DNA from: Chaenocephalus aceratus
Lineage: Eukaryota > Chordata > Actinopteri > Perciformes > Channichthyidae
DNA length: 64,000 nt
Direction of reading: 5' to 3'
NCBI GenBank assembly: GCA_023974075.1
Contig: CM043793.1
Coordinates: forward strand, 3,234,001 to 3,298,000
In this document: piece after piece, positions 1-11,363 of the stretch
Layout: the number at the start of each line of letters is the position of its first letter
How positions within the stretch are numbered: position 1 is the first letter of the stretch
The notes under the pieces: model-generated
The model's database searches: none
Seen by the model: the letters and a program-made list of their open reading frames with translations, nothing else
What the model was told of the DNA's origin: nothing
Translations under genes and position numbers: made by a program

Positions 1-956
1 CATTTCCCCAGTAGAGGTTATCATTTTCATGTCGTGCTCTCTATCTACGGTCGCAACACTACTCATGGTAGTCAATATCAGCCCACCATGAGTAGATATA
101 TTGCCACTCTCTGGTTAAAATTGCCATGTGTTATCCATGAATGTCAGAAATGGATCAGCCTCCTCAGTAACCCCCAAAACCACTCCGAAATGGTCTAAAT
201 CGGCCAAGCTATTTTCATCAACTATTGTCTACATAGGATGCTTATTATCGCTGATTGACGTATTAACACGGTCACAGTGCTGGCAAGCAGACTATCGTGC
301 TCCACACCATACACAATCCCCATCCAGCAGACGCAGCCCTGGTATCCTGTAGGTCTCCTCACACACCTTGTACCTCCCCTCACCCGTTCACCTCTCTCCT
401 TCCCTCCTACCCTCTCTGCCAAGATATACATAAGGGTTCTGACATCCAGCACCATACAGAAACAGCTCCAGGGGCATGCAGTGTACGTCTGTGAACCAAA
501 CCCACTCTTATACAACCCAATCAATTCTTCCTTAAGTGACGGCTAAAGAATCCCACTAGCTCCCAGTAGGGGATCCACTGCAGAGGGTAGAGATTTGAAA
601 AGATCCTCCCTCTAAAACACTCAAAAGAACGTAATGCTTGTAAGCATGCTGCTGTGACAATAGCATGAAGGAAGTCCAAAGTGAGACTATGTCAATCTTA
701 TACATCTCTTACAAATGACAAGTTTAAATCATTTCTCATGACTGCCTTTCTTGATATTGTAGAACCAGGATCTTCTAATGTTGGGAAACTTCGTTTAGAC
801 ATTTCTGTGCAACAGATTCTCCTGAATGCGTGCTTATGAACTGATCCATCGGACATCCTCAAATTCACACCACCTCTTTTCTTCAGCAATCTGTTTGTGC
901 GACACTACTGACAAACAAATGAGGCTGAGACTGGGAAGCACATGGAGAGTAACAGC
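1..956. other. non-coding, no gene seen
   Basis: Reading frames here are short and resemble no family I know. A small inverted repeat is present at 59-69 and 85-95 (arms ctactcatggt/accatgagtag, 15-nt loop). Nothing else stands out. Confidence 0.5.
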
Positions 957-960
957 GTGT

Positions 961-1028
<68 letters not shown>
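957..1028. repeat. (GT)n microsatellite
   Basis: An almost pure GT tract with two GC interruptions near its left end. It faces a (CA)n tract 117 bp downstream, so the two could pair on one strand. Confidence 0.97.
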
Positions 1029-1031
<3 letters not shown>

Positions 1032-1141
1032 AGCTTGAGATCTGGGATCGGAACCAACCAGCAGCATCTAATACATAGCAGCTGTCTGTCTCCTGGGTTA
1101 CACAAGCCTACTGTCTGCTGGCAACCGTAAAGTGTACAACT

Positions 1142-1144
<3 letters not shown>

Positions 1145-1215
<71 letters not shown>
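1145..1215. repeat. (CA)n microsatellite
   Basis: A CA tract with a single CG interruption near its middle. It is the inverted partner of the GT tract at 957-1028. Confidence 0.97.
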
Positions 1216-1216
<1 letters not shown>

Positions 1217-1311
1217 CCCCTAGCTCCCATCTGCTATCCTATCAGCATCAGCCCTGTTGTAAGCGGAGTAATTCACTAGACTTCCACCTCTGAAGACATG
1301 ACTCTGTTCTA

Positions 1312-1408
1312 CCTGCTCTGGTGATGAGTAGGAAACCTGCTCTGGTGATGAGTAGGAAACCTGCTCTGGTGATGAGTAGGAAACCTGCTCTGGTGATGAG
1401 TAGGAAAC
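1312..1408. repeat. 24-bp tandem repeat, 4 copies
   Basis: Four essentially identical head-to-tail units reading ctgctctggtgatgagtagg plus aaac. The lack of divergence suggests recent expansion. A 19-base C run lies 156 bp downstream at 1565-1583. Confidence 0.95.
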
Positions 1409-1415
1409 AGCCAGC

Positions 1416-2022
1416 GCAGGAAAGCCTCCTCAGTAAAACCTAATGCCCGCCCAGGTGCATCCAGTGAAGAGCACACCGCAGCACTGTGAGGCTATAGCTT
1501 GTAAAGGATGAGGATGAATTACAGAAGCTGCTTTGATGAATGGAAATTAGCTTTGTATTGCTCACCCCCCCCCCCCCCCCCCCACATTCTTCCCTGTAGG
1601 TTGGAATATATTAAATCCACAAAGTGTGGGAATAATGTGCCGATGATTAGACTGAACACCACTGGGATCAATTAATAATTGAGTCCTTTATCGAATCCAT
1701 CTCCTGCTCCAACGGGACGACTGTTCTCACGTTGATCCCATTGTGAACCTAATTGTGCTTTCGGCCCCACATTAGTTGAAAATGTCACTCTTAGAACTCG
1801 TCCGTTATTAGAATTAAAACAATTTAAACATCAAGACAATTCTGCATTCAGTCTCAGTCCTAAAACCCTGTGAAGAAAATGCTCCAGAAAGTCTTCAAAT
1901 CAACTTATTTAAAGGAGGAATCGAGCAGAGAGAATGTGTGAACAGTGTCAAGCTTTGACCATCTTTCAATGATCTTAATGAAAGCGTTCAAACCGGCAGC
2001 TCCATGCAGGTAACAGACGGCG
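1416..2022. other. non-coding stretch, no gene seen
   Basis: Contains the poly-C run 1565-1583 and otherwise unremarkable single-copy-like sequence. No open frame of useful length is present. Confidence 0.45.
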
Positions 2023-2028
2023 ACTTAC

Positions 2029-2211
2029 CTCACACAATGCTCACCGCGTCTCCACTGACTACACAAGGGAAGCTGAAGAACGCCTTATCACAGCCAGCCC
2101 GGGAGAATGCTCTCACCACTGAGTCTCAGAGCGCCGACAGCTCTGTCATCTTCCTCTGAGTGCTCACTCCAGTCTACCTACAGAGAGAGAGCCAGGGAGG
2201 AGGAGGAGAGA

Positions 2212-2251
<40 letters not shown>

Positions 2252-2280
2252 GCTCCCTTTCTCTTAAACAGTAGACCCCT
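2029..2280 (-). other. possible non-coding first exon (minus strand)
   Basis: On the minus strand a consensus 5' splice site (AG|GTAAGT) falls at 2029/2028. Upstream of it, at higher coordinates, lies a GC-richer stretch and then a purine/pyrimidine tract. The only ATG seen there, about 120 bases before the donor, opens a frame closed after eight codons (ATG ACA GAG ... TGA), as in a 5' UTR. No TATA box or downstream exon could be tied to it, so this is an inference from one splice motif and composition. A chance GTAAGT is a real alternative. Confidence 0.25.
2182..2249. repeat. (GA)n purine tract
   Basis: A GA/GGA-rich tract that becomes pure (GA)n from about 2215. It could form triplex (H-) DNA. 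It sits in the possible 5' exon described above. Confidence 0.9.
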
Positions 2281-4045
2281 CTGCAGTCAGACTCCACTCC
2301 CACCTACTGCTCTCTTAAATGCCCCCCCCACCCATTCACCCACTCCACGGCATTGTGACTGAAAGCGAAGGAGCTGAAACAGGACGCCTGGAGGCTGGAA
2401 AGAGAGAGGGGAGAGTGACTGAGAGAAAAGAGAGTCGGAGAGGAAAAGGGGGGGGGGGTGGTGGAGAGGGGGGGGGGTTGCTTGGACCATTAGCAGCAAA
2501 TTGCAGCGGGCAAAGCCAATGGGAAAGCCTGATATGAGTGAATGCAGAGCCGGCATTAACATAGCATTAGAAGTCTCTTTCTGCTCGTTCTCTGTGATGG
2601 CTTTTGTTGCACGCGGCATGTGTAACAAAGTGCTGCCATTATTGCTTGTTTTGTGGCCACTCACACTAGCAAGTCGTCCTGTGACACAAATAAACACGAC
2701 TTCACCAACAATGTGGTTCTGGAAGCTTGACGATGTACTCGCGGGGCTACACGGTCAATGAATGAACTTCTGCAAAAGTTACACTTTTTTTTAAAGATAC
2801 TTTTGGGCCAGAGAGCCTTTATTGAAGATGCAGGGTTGAAAGGGGGAGAAATCATGCCTGACACTTCCGTGCGCTCAGGAGTCAAACCATGCGTACTTGA
2901 AAGCAGAAGCTACATTTGTCTAGCTCTATAAATATACCTTTATGTTTATTCATTCTCAATTTTCTCTTCAAACGGGCTCTACGAAGCTAATTTTGGGCGT
3001 TCATCTTTAGACTTTGCCGAGATCTCCAACAGCCAATCATGTTATTTCTTACAAACTTGAAAGGGACAAAAAGAGACAAAGAAAGTTTTCAAATGTCAAC
3101 AGTTTTAGTTCAGTAGAAAGCCATAGCCTAAAATAAAACTTGAAAATGCCATGATTGGTGTTACTGTCAGTGAGTACACATTTATAAAAATTAGATTATT
3201 TAAAAACCAAACATATTCCTATGGTATGTTGCACAGTCTTTGCTGCAACACTAAGTGTATTGTCATCGATTCTCTTTCATAGGGTTGCCACAGCGGGGTC
3301 CAACCTCAGTGTTACAGAGGCACCGGACCCCCCCAGAACCACCCATGTCGCGGTGGCCCTCCTACACCCCATTCATCTCCAGTCTACAAATCCTGTGCCC
3401 AGGTTGAGCTCATCAAAAGTCCATTCCTTATCACATCGAGTAGCACCCCTCTTGCGGGGTTTAACATGGCTGTGTTGTTCACAACGTAGCATCATCAGGG
3501 ACAATCAAGATCAGGAGCAACTCCATGGTGAGATGACTGGATCAAGTGAAGTCCATGCTGTTGCTATCTTTTTGCCGCTTGCATATTTTAACAGAATTTT
3601 GGATTCTAACAATTGGCGGCCTTTCAATCAGGGACCCTTAAGAATCTTTAAGATTGATTTGGTGGTACTTCTGGTTAATACTGGCAAGTGCATTAAATTA
3701 ATATAGTTATTAGTGATGAGAGTTTAGTCCAGATCTTAATGGATCCAAATGATAAGCCAAAACAATCAGTTGGGGGCCCAGGAGTCACTGGTGTTCCCAA
3801 CCCCCGTGTGGTCTGGTGGAGCCATCATCGGGTTGACAGACTGATGCTTGCATACAGCAGACAGTCATCAAGGACAACACGCTTTTTCTAATGTACGGCC
3901 TTGCTGTGAATTCCTTGTGCAATTATTCTGCCGGTGACAATGAAAATCACTGCACAGAAAAAGCAATAAGAGAAAGCAAACGAAAAGAATAGTAAAAGCA
4001 GACAAAAAACTGTCATAAATGCTATCCAAAATGGGGTTTGATATA
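2281..4045. other. non-coding stretch with G-rich tracts
   Basis: Long G runs occur near 2448-2478, and a CCAAT motif on the plus strand at 2516-2520. A 161-codon open frame at 3221-3706 has no recognisable domain and is probably chance. No splice-flanked exon was found. Confidence 0.4.
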
Positions 4046-4077
4046 TTAAAGAGGATATATTCTGCTCATGTTCATGT

Positions 4078-7000
4078 TCAGTATGTAGTGTCTCTACTTT
4101 AAAGAGTCCTCTCCTGCTGATGTTCAGGTGTATATCAGTATGTAGTGTCTCTACTTTAAAGAGTCCTCTCCTGCTGATGTTCAGGTGTATATCAGTATGT
4201 AGTGTCTCTACTTTAAAGAGTCCGCTCCTGCTGATGTTCAGGTGTATATCAGTATGTAGTGTCTCTACTTTAAAGAGTCCTCTCCTGCTGATGTTCAGGT
4301 GCATATCAGTATGTAGTGTCTCTACTTTAAAGAGTCCTCTCCTGCTGATGTTCAGGTGCATATCAGTATGTAGTGTCTCTACTTTAAAGAGTCCTCTCCT
4401 GCTGATGTTCAGGTGCATATCAGTATGTAGTGTCTCTACTTTAAAGAGTCCTCTCCTGCTGATGTTCAGGTGCATATCAGTGTGTAGTGTCTCTACTTTA
4501 AAGAGTCCTCTCCTGCTGATGTTCAGGTGCATATCAGTGTGTAGTGTCTCTACTTTAAAGAGTAATCTCCTGCTGATGTTCAGGTGTATATCAGTATGTT
4601 GTGTCTCTACTTTAAAGAGTCCTCTCCTGCTGATGTTCAGGTGTATATCAGTATGTAGTGTCTCTACTTTAAAGAGTCCTCTCCTGCTGATGTTCAGATG
4701 TATATCAGTATGTAGTGTCTCTACTTTAAAGAGTACTCTCCTGCTGATGTTCAGGTGTATATCAGTATGTAGTGTCTCTACTTTAAAGAGTCCTCTCCTG
4801 CTGATGTTCAGGTGTATATCAGTATGTAGTGTCTCTACTTTAAAGAGTCCTCTCCTGCTGATGTTCAGGTGTATATCAGTATGTAGTGTCTCTACTTTAA
4901 AGAGTCCTCTCCTGCTGATGTTCAGGTGTATATCAGTATGTAGTGTCTCTACTTTAAAGAGTCCGCTCCTGCTGATGTTCAGGTGTATATCAGTATGTAG
5001 TGTCTCTACTTTAAAGAGTCCTCTCCTGCTGATGTTCAGGTGCATATCAGTATGTAGTGTCTCTACTTTAAAGAGTCCTCTCCTGCTGATGTTCAGGTGC
5101 ATATCAGTATGTAGTGTCTCTACTTTAAAGAGTCCTCTCCTGCTGATGTTCAGGTGCATATCAGTATGTAGTGTCTCTACTTTAAAGAGTCCTCTCCTGC
5201 TGATGTTCAGGTGCATATCAGTGTGTAGTGTCTCTACTTTAAAGAGTCCTCTCCTGCTGATGTTCAGGTGCATATCAGTGTGTAGTGTCTCTACTTTTAA
5301 AGAGTAATCTCCTGCTGATGTTCAGGTGTATATCAGTATGTTGTGTCTCTACTTTAAAGAGTCCTCTCCTGCTGATGTTCAGGTGTATATCAGTATGTAG
5401 TGTCTCTACTTTAAAGAGTCCTCTCCTGCTGATGTTCAGATGTATATCAGTATGTAGTGTCTCCTACATTAAAGAGTACTCTCCTGCTGATGTTCAGGTG
5501 TATATCAGTATGTAGTGTCTCTACTTTAAAGAGTCCTCTCCTGCTGATGTTCAGGTGTATATCAGTATGTAGTGTCTCTACTTTAAAGAGTCCTCTCCTG
5601 CTGATGTTCAGGTGTATATCAGTATGTAGTGTCTCTACTTTAAAGAGTCCTCTCCTGCTGATGTTCAGGTGTATATCAGTATGTAGTGTCTCTAGTTTAA
5701 AGAGTCCTCTCCTGCTGATGTTCAGGTGTATATCAGTGTGTAGTGTCTCTACTTTAAAGAGTGCTCTCCTGCTGATGTTCAGGTGTATATCAGTATGTAG
5801 TGTCTCTACTTTAAAGAGTGCTCTCCTGCTGATGTTCAGGTGTATATCAGTATGTAGTGTCTCTACTTTAAAGAGTCCTCTCATGCTGATGTTCAGGTGT
5901 ATATCAGTATGTAGTGTCTCTACTTTAAAGAGTCCTCTCCTGCTGATGTTCAGGTGTATATCAGTATGTAGTGTCTCTACTTTAAAGAGTCATCTCCTGC
6001 TGATGTTCAGGTGCATATCAGTATGTAGTGTCTCTACTTTAAAGAGTCCTCTCCTGCTGATGTTCAGGTGCATATCAGTATGTAGTGTCTCTACTTTAAA
6101 GAGTCCTCTCCTGCTGATGTTCAGGTGCATATCAGTATGTAGTGTCTCTACTTTAAAGAGTCCTCTCCTGCTGATGTTCAGGTGCATATCAGTGTGTAGT
6201 GTCTCTACTTTAAAGAGTCCTCTCCTGCTGATGTTCAGGTGCATATCAGTGTGTAGTGTCTCTACTTTAAAGAGTCCTCTCCTGCTGATGTTCAGGTGTA
6301 TATCAGTATGTAGTGTCTCTACTTTAAAGAGTCCTCTCCTGCTGATGTTCAGGTGAGTATGTCTCTACTTTAAGAGTCCTCTCCTGCTGATGTTCAGGTG
6401 TATATCAGTATGTAGTGTCTCTACTTTAAAGAGTCCTCTCCTGCTGATGTTCAGGTGTATATCAGTATGTAGTGTCTACTTTAAAGAGTCCTCTCCTGCT
6501 GATGTTCAGGTGTATATCAGTATGTAGTGTCTCTACTTTAAAGAGTCCTCTCCTGCTGATGTTCAGATGTATATCAGTATGTAGTGTCTCTACTTTAAAG
6601 AGTCCTCTCCTGCTGATGTTCAGGTGTATATCAGTATGTAGTGTCTCTACTTTAAAGAGTCCTCCCCTGCTGATGTTCAGGTGTATATCAGTAGGTAGTG
6701 TCTCTACTTTAAAGAGTCCTCTCCTGCTGATGTTCAGGTGTATATCAGTATGTAGTGTCTCTACTTTAAAGAGTCCTCTCCTGCTGATGTTCAGGTGTAT
6801 ATCAGTATGTAGTGTCTCTACTTTAAAGAGTCCTCTCCTGCTGATGTTCAGGTGTATATCAGTATGTAGTGTCTCTACTTTAAAGAGTCCTCTCCTGCTG
6901 ATGTTCAGGTGCATATCAGTATGTAGTGTCTCTACTTTAAAGAGTCCTCTCCTGCTGATGTTCAGGTGCATATCAGTATGTAGTGTCTCTACTTTAAAGA

Positions 7001-8021
7001 GTCCTCTCCTGCTGATGTTCAGGTGCATATCAGTATGTAGTGTCTCTACTTTAAAGAGTCCTCTCCTGCTGATGTTCAGGTGCATATCAGTGTGTAGTGT
7101 CTCTACTTTAAAGAGTCCTCTCCTGCTGATGTTCAGGTGCATATCAGTGTGTAGTGTCTCTACTTTAAAGAGTCCTCTCCTGCTGATGTTCAGGTGTATA
7201 TCAGTATGTAGTGTCTCTACTTTAAAGAGTCCTCTCCTGCTGATGTACAGGTGTATATCAGTATGTAGTGTCTCTACTTTAAAGAGTCCTCTCCTGCTGA
7301 TGTTCAGGTGCATATCAGTATGTAGTGTCTCTACTTTAAAGAGTCCTCTCCTGGTGATGTTCAGGTGCATATCAGTATGTAGTGTATCTACTTTAAAGAG
7401 TCCTCTCCTGCTGATGTTCAGGTGTATATCAGTATGTAGTGTCTCTACTTTTAAGAGTCCTCTCCTGCTGATGTTCAGCTGTATATCAGTATGTAGTGTC
7501 TCTACTTTAAAGAGTCCTCTCCTGCTGATGTTCAGGTGTATATCAGTATGTAGTGTCTCTACTTTAAAGAGTCCTCTCCTGCTGATGTTCAGGTGTATAT
7601 CAGTATGTAGTGTCTCTACTTTAAAGAGTCCTCTCCTGCTGATGTTCAGGTGTATATCAGTATGTAGTGTCTCTACTTTAAAGAGTCCTCTCCTGCTGAT
7701 GTTCAGATGTATATCAGTATGTTAGTGTCTCTACTTTAAAGAGTCCTCTCCTGCTGATGTTCAGGTGTATATCAGTATGTAGTGTCTCTACTTTAAAGAG
7801 TCCTCCCCTGCTGATGTTCAGGTGTATATCAGTATGTAGTGTCTCTACTTTAAAGAGTCCTCTCCTGCTGATGTTCAGGTGTATATCAGTATGTAGTGTC
7901 TCTACTTTAAAGAGTCCTCTCCTGCTGATGTTCAGGTGTATATCAGTATGTAGTGTCTCTACTTTAAAGAGTCCTCTCCTGCTGATGTTCAGGTGTATAT
8001 CAGTATGTAGTGTCTCTACTG
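4078..8021. repeat. 57-bp satellite array, about 69 units
   Basis: Each unit begins with ttaaagagtcctctcctgct, continues through gatgttcaggtgtatatcag, and ends tatgtagtgtctctact. Because 57 is 3 x 19, one frame on each strand stays open for hundreds of codons (19-residue periods containing MFRCISVCSV on plus and HLNISRRGLF on minus); these frames are by-products of the period. The unit corresponds to the terminal ~57 bp of the surrounding TTAA element. Variant units (GTGCAT, TCCGCTCC, AGTAATCT, CAGATG, CTCCCC) recur at multiples of 57, showing multi-unit duplications of 13 units (741 bp) and 20 units (1140 bp). One unit near 6350-6375 is internally deleted. Confidence 0.97.
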
Positions 8022-8300
8022 TCTCCATGCTTTAATGTTCAAAAGGCTCTTTATTTTTCTCATACTGCCTGTGCTGCAGCACCTCTTTTCACCCTCTGTC
8101 TGAAACCAGAGCCCAGTCCTGCTCTGATTGGTTAGCTGGCCGGCTCTGTTGTGATTGGTCAACTGCGTAGAGATGTCCCGCCCCTTAGCCCATCACGTAC
8201 AATGTGTTGGAGCGCCAGCTAAATGAAGAGCTAGTTCTACATAGTGATGCCATTATGTTATGAAAGTAAACAAAGGAGTCCAATGGAGGTGTTTCAGGCA

Positions 8301-8317
8301 GGGGGGGGGGGGGGGGG
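8301..8317. repeat. poly-G run
   Basis: An uninterrupted run of 17 G inside the body of TTAA element copy 1. Copy 3 carries only a short C run (CCCCCC) at the matching place, so the tract grew in this copy. Confidence 0.95.
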
Positions 8318-9481
8318 TGTCGGAGAAAAACTCCCGACTGGGATGTTAGCCTTTGCAGACCATGCAATAAAAAGCCCATATTACACACTACAGGAAAGGG
8401 AAACCCCAAAAAGCATACAAGGGCCTCTTTACATTTTTCTGAGTTTGAGCTCTGACCTTGATTCTTGTTTGGCTGTCACTGACCTGAAAGGTCACTTGTT
8501 GCCACTGGCTCACGATCCAACTGCTCAGGCGGTGACCACCAAGCATAAACCCGACACATGGAACAGTTGTGTCAGTAATCGCCTCTTGATTACAGTTTGC
8601 TCGGGGTACCAAACATACGCTGGTAGTAATTACCAGACGTTCTGTGCTTAAGACGGTGATGTAAACAGGCATCCAAAAGCCCAGGAGGATCCTATCAAAC
8701 CTCGTTATAGGGGGGAAACTAAGACTTTAAAGAGCTGAGAAATGCACTTAAATGGATGTTGATGAGAGGCAGTGTGGAGGATGGTGTGACACTCATTAAG
8801 TCAGGATATGACCCCTCCCTCATCATACAGGGCTTTGCTGGTGCTCACTATGGTAGGGAATAAAAAATCCTTTCTCAAAAACAGGATTGCTTTTATCTCG
8901 ATGTATCTTTTCTTGAGCAAACTTTAAAAGGTGCTAATGACGGGGGTCCAGGGAAACAAGTCATTTTGAAGTGGAATAAATCTATCTAACTTTTGAAAAA
9001 GATATGGTTTTAGAAGCTCAAATGCCCCACATGTTGGTGTGTAAGTGAAGATCCATCCCAGACATCGTCGGGGTATGTGTGCTGAGCAGAGTTTTTCTCT
9101 GCGGGGGAAATTATACTCATCTTGTTGTTGAGAGCCGGTAGCCAGTCAGGCAGAAAAGAACCTCTCTAATCCTATATACGGCACAATGGCACATATGTAG
9201 CACGGCTATCGGGTGATGAAAAGCAAATTCAATGACTTGAGGGGCCCTAAATTCATTTTCATCCGCGCTCCCAGGAGAGAGGGAGGAAATCTATACAGTC
9301 TGGAGGCATAGATATTTTTTAATGACTTCTGGCTGTAATGATATCATTTAGATGAGATGATGGGTTGAAAGCTTGGCTATGTATAGCACCTGTTTTAAAT
9401 GACTGTAAATGTAGATTCCCCGCGTCTCTCCATCTGTTCCTGTTCTCACCTTCCTGTCAAACTCTCTCTCCTTCCTTCACA

Positions 9482-9571
9482 GCCGAGCAAGGCTTCGCAG
9501 AAAATTGCTGTGGGAGTTCTCCACCTCTCTGTTTGCCAAGGCGTACCTGTTCACCGACTTTCAGAGCAAGT
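9482..9571 (+). CDS. possible 3'-terminal coding exon, unknown product
   Basis: A pyrimidine-rich stretch ending in CAG (ctctctccttccttcacag) precedes an open segment. In the second frame it reads as a basic then hydrophobic peptide, with the piece KLLWEFSTSLFAKAYLF, and ends at TGA at 9569-9571. AATAAA motifs lie about 350 bp downstream. I recognise no family. All three frames are open over most of the segment, which weakens the case, and no partner exon was identified upstream. Treat it as a splice-signal candidate only. Confidence 0.18.
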
Positions 9572-10217
9572 GAACTGAGCGGGTTTGATTTCCCAGCTGA
9601 CACCTCGTACGTGCATCCTCACCTGTCATCCAATTCCTGCCGTGCCGGAACAAGGCGTCGGCATGAGGGAACCCGTTTTATTTTCATCAGAGCACAACAA
9701 TGTTCAGTTTTATCGGCTGTCGATTAACATAACAAACATGCCAAACAAAGAAAGAGAACAACTACCTGCCCTGCATGTTACACCAATCAGGTTCTACAGT
9801 GGCGGACAGGTGCAACCGATTTACAACGACCCAACACATTTCCATTAGGTGAATGATGCAAACACGTCTTCACCAACTTGACGAAACATGCACAGCGTTT
9901 ACTAAAAGCACTGCATTAACAAAATACTACAAATAAAAAATACTCTCAAATAAAAAAACGCTGCAAGAAGCTAAAAAACACAGTGGAGATTGGGACACTA
10001 AAAGTGATGCCATTGCACACCGCTGGGACCGGAGCGCGTGTAGGTGTTTGGGTAATTATAAAGATGTCCAACTCTCACTGTCGGCAGAGTTAGTCCGTTT
10101 CATAATTGTTAGCTACATTAGCTAGCTAGCTTACAGAAACAGCCTGTCCTCCTACAAAAAACGACCATATAGGCTGATTGTTCAAGCCCTACGACCCAGA
10201 GACACGTTTTAAAGTGT

Positions 10218-10274
10218 ATGTTGTTTCTTACACGACCACTAGAGGTGCTCTAGTGGTCGTGTAAGAAACAACAT
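10218..10274. repeat. perfect palindrome, 27-bp arms, 3-nt loop
   Basis: The left arm starts atgttgtttcttacacgacc and continues to 10244; the right arm is its exact reverse complement (10248-10274), separated by gtg. It could form a very stable hairpin or cruciform. It lies about 260 bp left of the large inverted repeat and may be a small fold-back element. Confidence 0.97.
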
Positions 10275-11142
10275 GCTTGATTGCAAACGCTCCGGAGGGA
10301 CGTTTATTCACAAATAACCCTCTCTGGAAAATCCTAAATTGTGGAATAGTTTGGCCATTAAAATGATTTTGATTCGATTTCTAGCGAGAAGTGCATATTG
10401 TAGTCTTAGAATCCACGTCCAGTCGATATGTAGGATCTATAGTTTGATATGATGAAGATGATTTGAGGTCTCGCCAGGATAACGTGTATAAGCAGCAGCT
10501 TCCATGTAAAGTTAGCGTCAACCCTCACGGGGTGAAAACTGTTTTTCCGGTCTCGAAGTTTTCATAATAAAACCGGATGTATTCCCCTCACTGTCAAATG
10601 ATTACACAGTGATATCTGCATTACTCATCCACTAAAAAACATCAGTTTACCCTTGTTAATTACACAATATTGATTGGTTTAAATTGTGTACAATGCTTTT
10701 GTATTTTTAACCTTCGATTCATTTCGGAGTTTAGACACTACTGTTCCGAAGACACTACACTACCCAGAATCCCCAGCTATCGTTTGGGACTACATCATCT
10801 GCTTTGCTTTACAAACCCCGTGATTATATTAGTCCTCAAGCCCTGTGAATGGATGTTGGAGTGGCAGTGCGACAAGGTTACGCCGAGCGTCAGCAGCTCT
10901 TTGAAATGGAATGGAACCACGGCAGACTTTCCAAAACTGGAATTGGATGGGTCCAGCCCAGCCCCCCAACCCCCCAGAACTACACATGCTGGCTATTGTG
11001 TGTTTTAGTGTTAATTTCGTCAGCTATTTTTTTATTTAGTTTTAGTCTTAGTCCTGTGTTACATTTCCTTTTTAGTTTTAGTCATATTTAGTCACCTTCA
11101 TCCTGTTTTTATTTAGTCAAGTTTTAGTCGACTAAAAGTCTG

Positions 11143-11328
11143 ACGGTACGTCCACACAGCAGCTTTACTGTACGTCCACACAGCAGCTTTTCAAAAATCT
11201 TGAAAATCTTGGAGCTGGGCGTGTCTGACAGCTTGGGGATTTTTTGCGAGCAATGCGACCAACAACCAATCACATGAATCTCCCGCCCCCGACATACAAA
11301 GCAAAAAACCCCGAGGATTTTATGCGAG

Positions 11329-11363
<35 letters not shown>

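Larger units (their letters stand above)
4046..8431. mobile_element. TTAA-ended non-autonomous DNA element (copy 1), expanded by an internal array
   Basis: The body (8022-8431) matches two other copies in the window: 40111-40390 (same orientation) and 53398-53827 (inverted). Shared blocks include the segment around tgcctgtgctgcagcacctc, the ccaatcagag/ctgattggtta pair and gatgtcccgcccctt. The left end reads TTAAAGAGG; the right end is the inverse with the last base changed (CCTCTTTAC). No coding sequence is present. TTAA ends would fit a piggyBac-type target choice, but without a wider alignment the superfamily is an inference. Almost all of its 4.4 kb is the 57-bp array, against about 430 bp for copy 3. 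Confidence 0.75.
8432..10534. other. non-coding stretch, no certain gene
   Basis: Mostly single-copy-like. The segment around 9140-9360 has the texture of a conserved non-coding element: AT-rich with short GC motifs and no coding periodicity. A possible terminal exon (9482-9571) and a perfect palindrome (10218-10274) are listed separately. AATAAA-like motifs lie near 9930-9960. Confidence 0.35.

Noticed and set aside
3221..3706. 161-codon plus-strand open frame
   Set aside because: No domain or homology that I can recognise; no signal of an exon boundary.
3888..5273. Long minus-strand open frame (461 codons) in the 57-bp array, with similar frames across 4120-8035
   Set aside because: It is a consequence of a 57-bp period divisible by three; indels between units are tolerated and both strands are equally open.
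4078..8021. CRISPR-like array
   Set aside because: Units are contiguous with no unique spacers, and the genome is eukaryotic.
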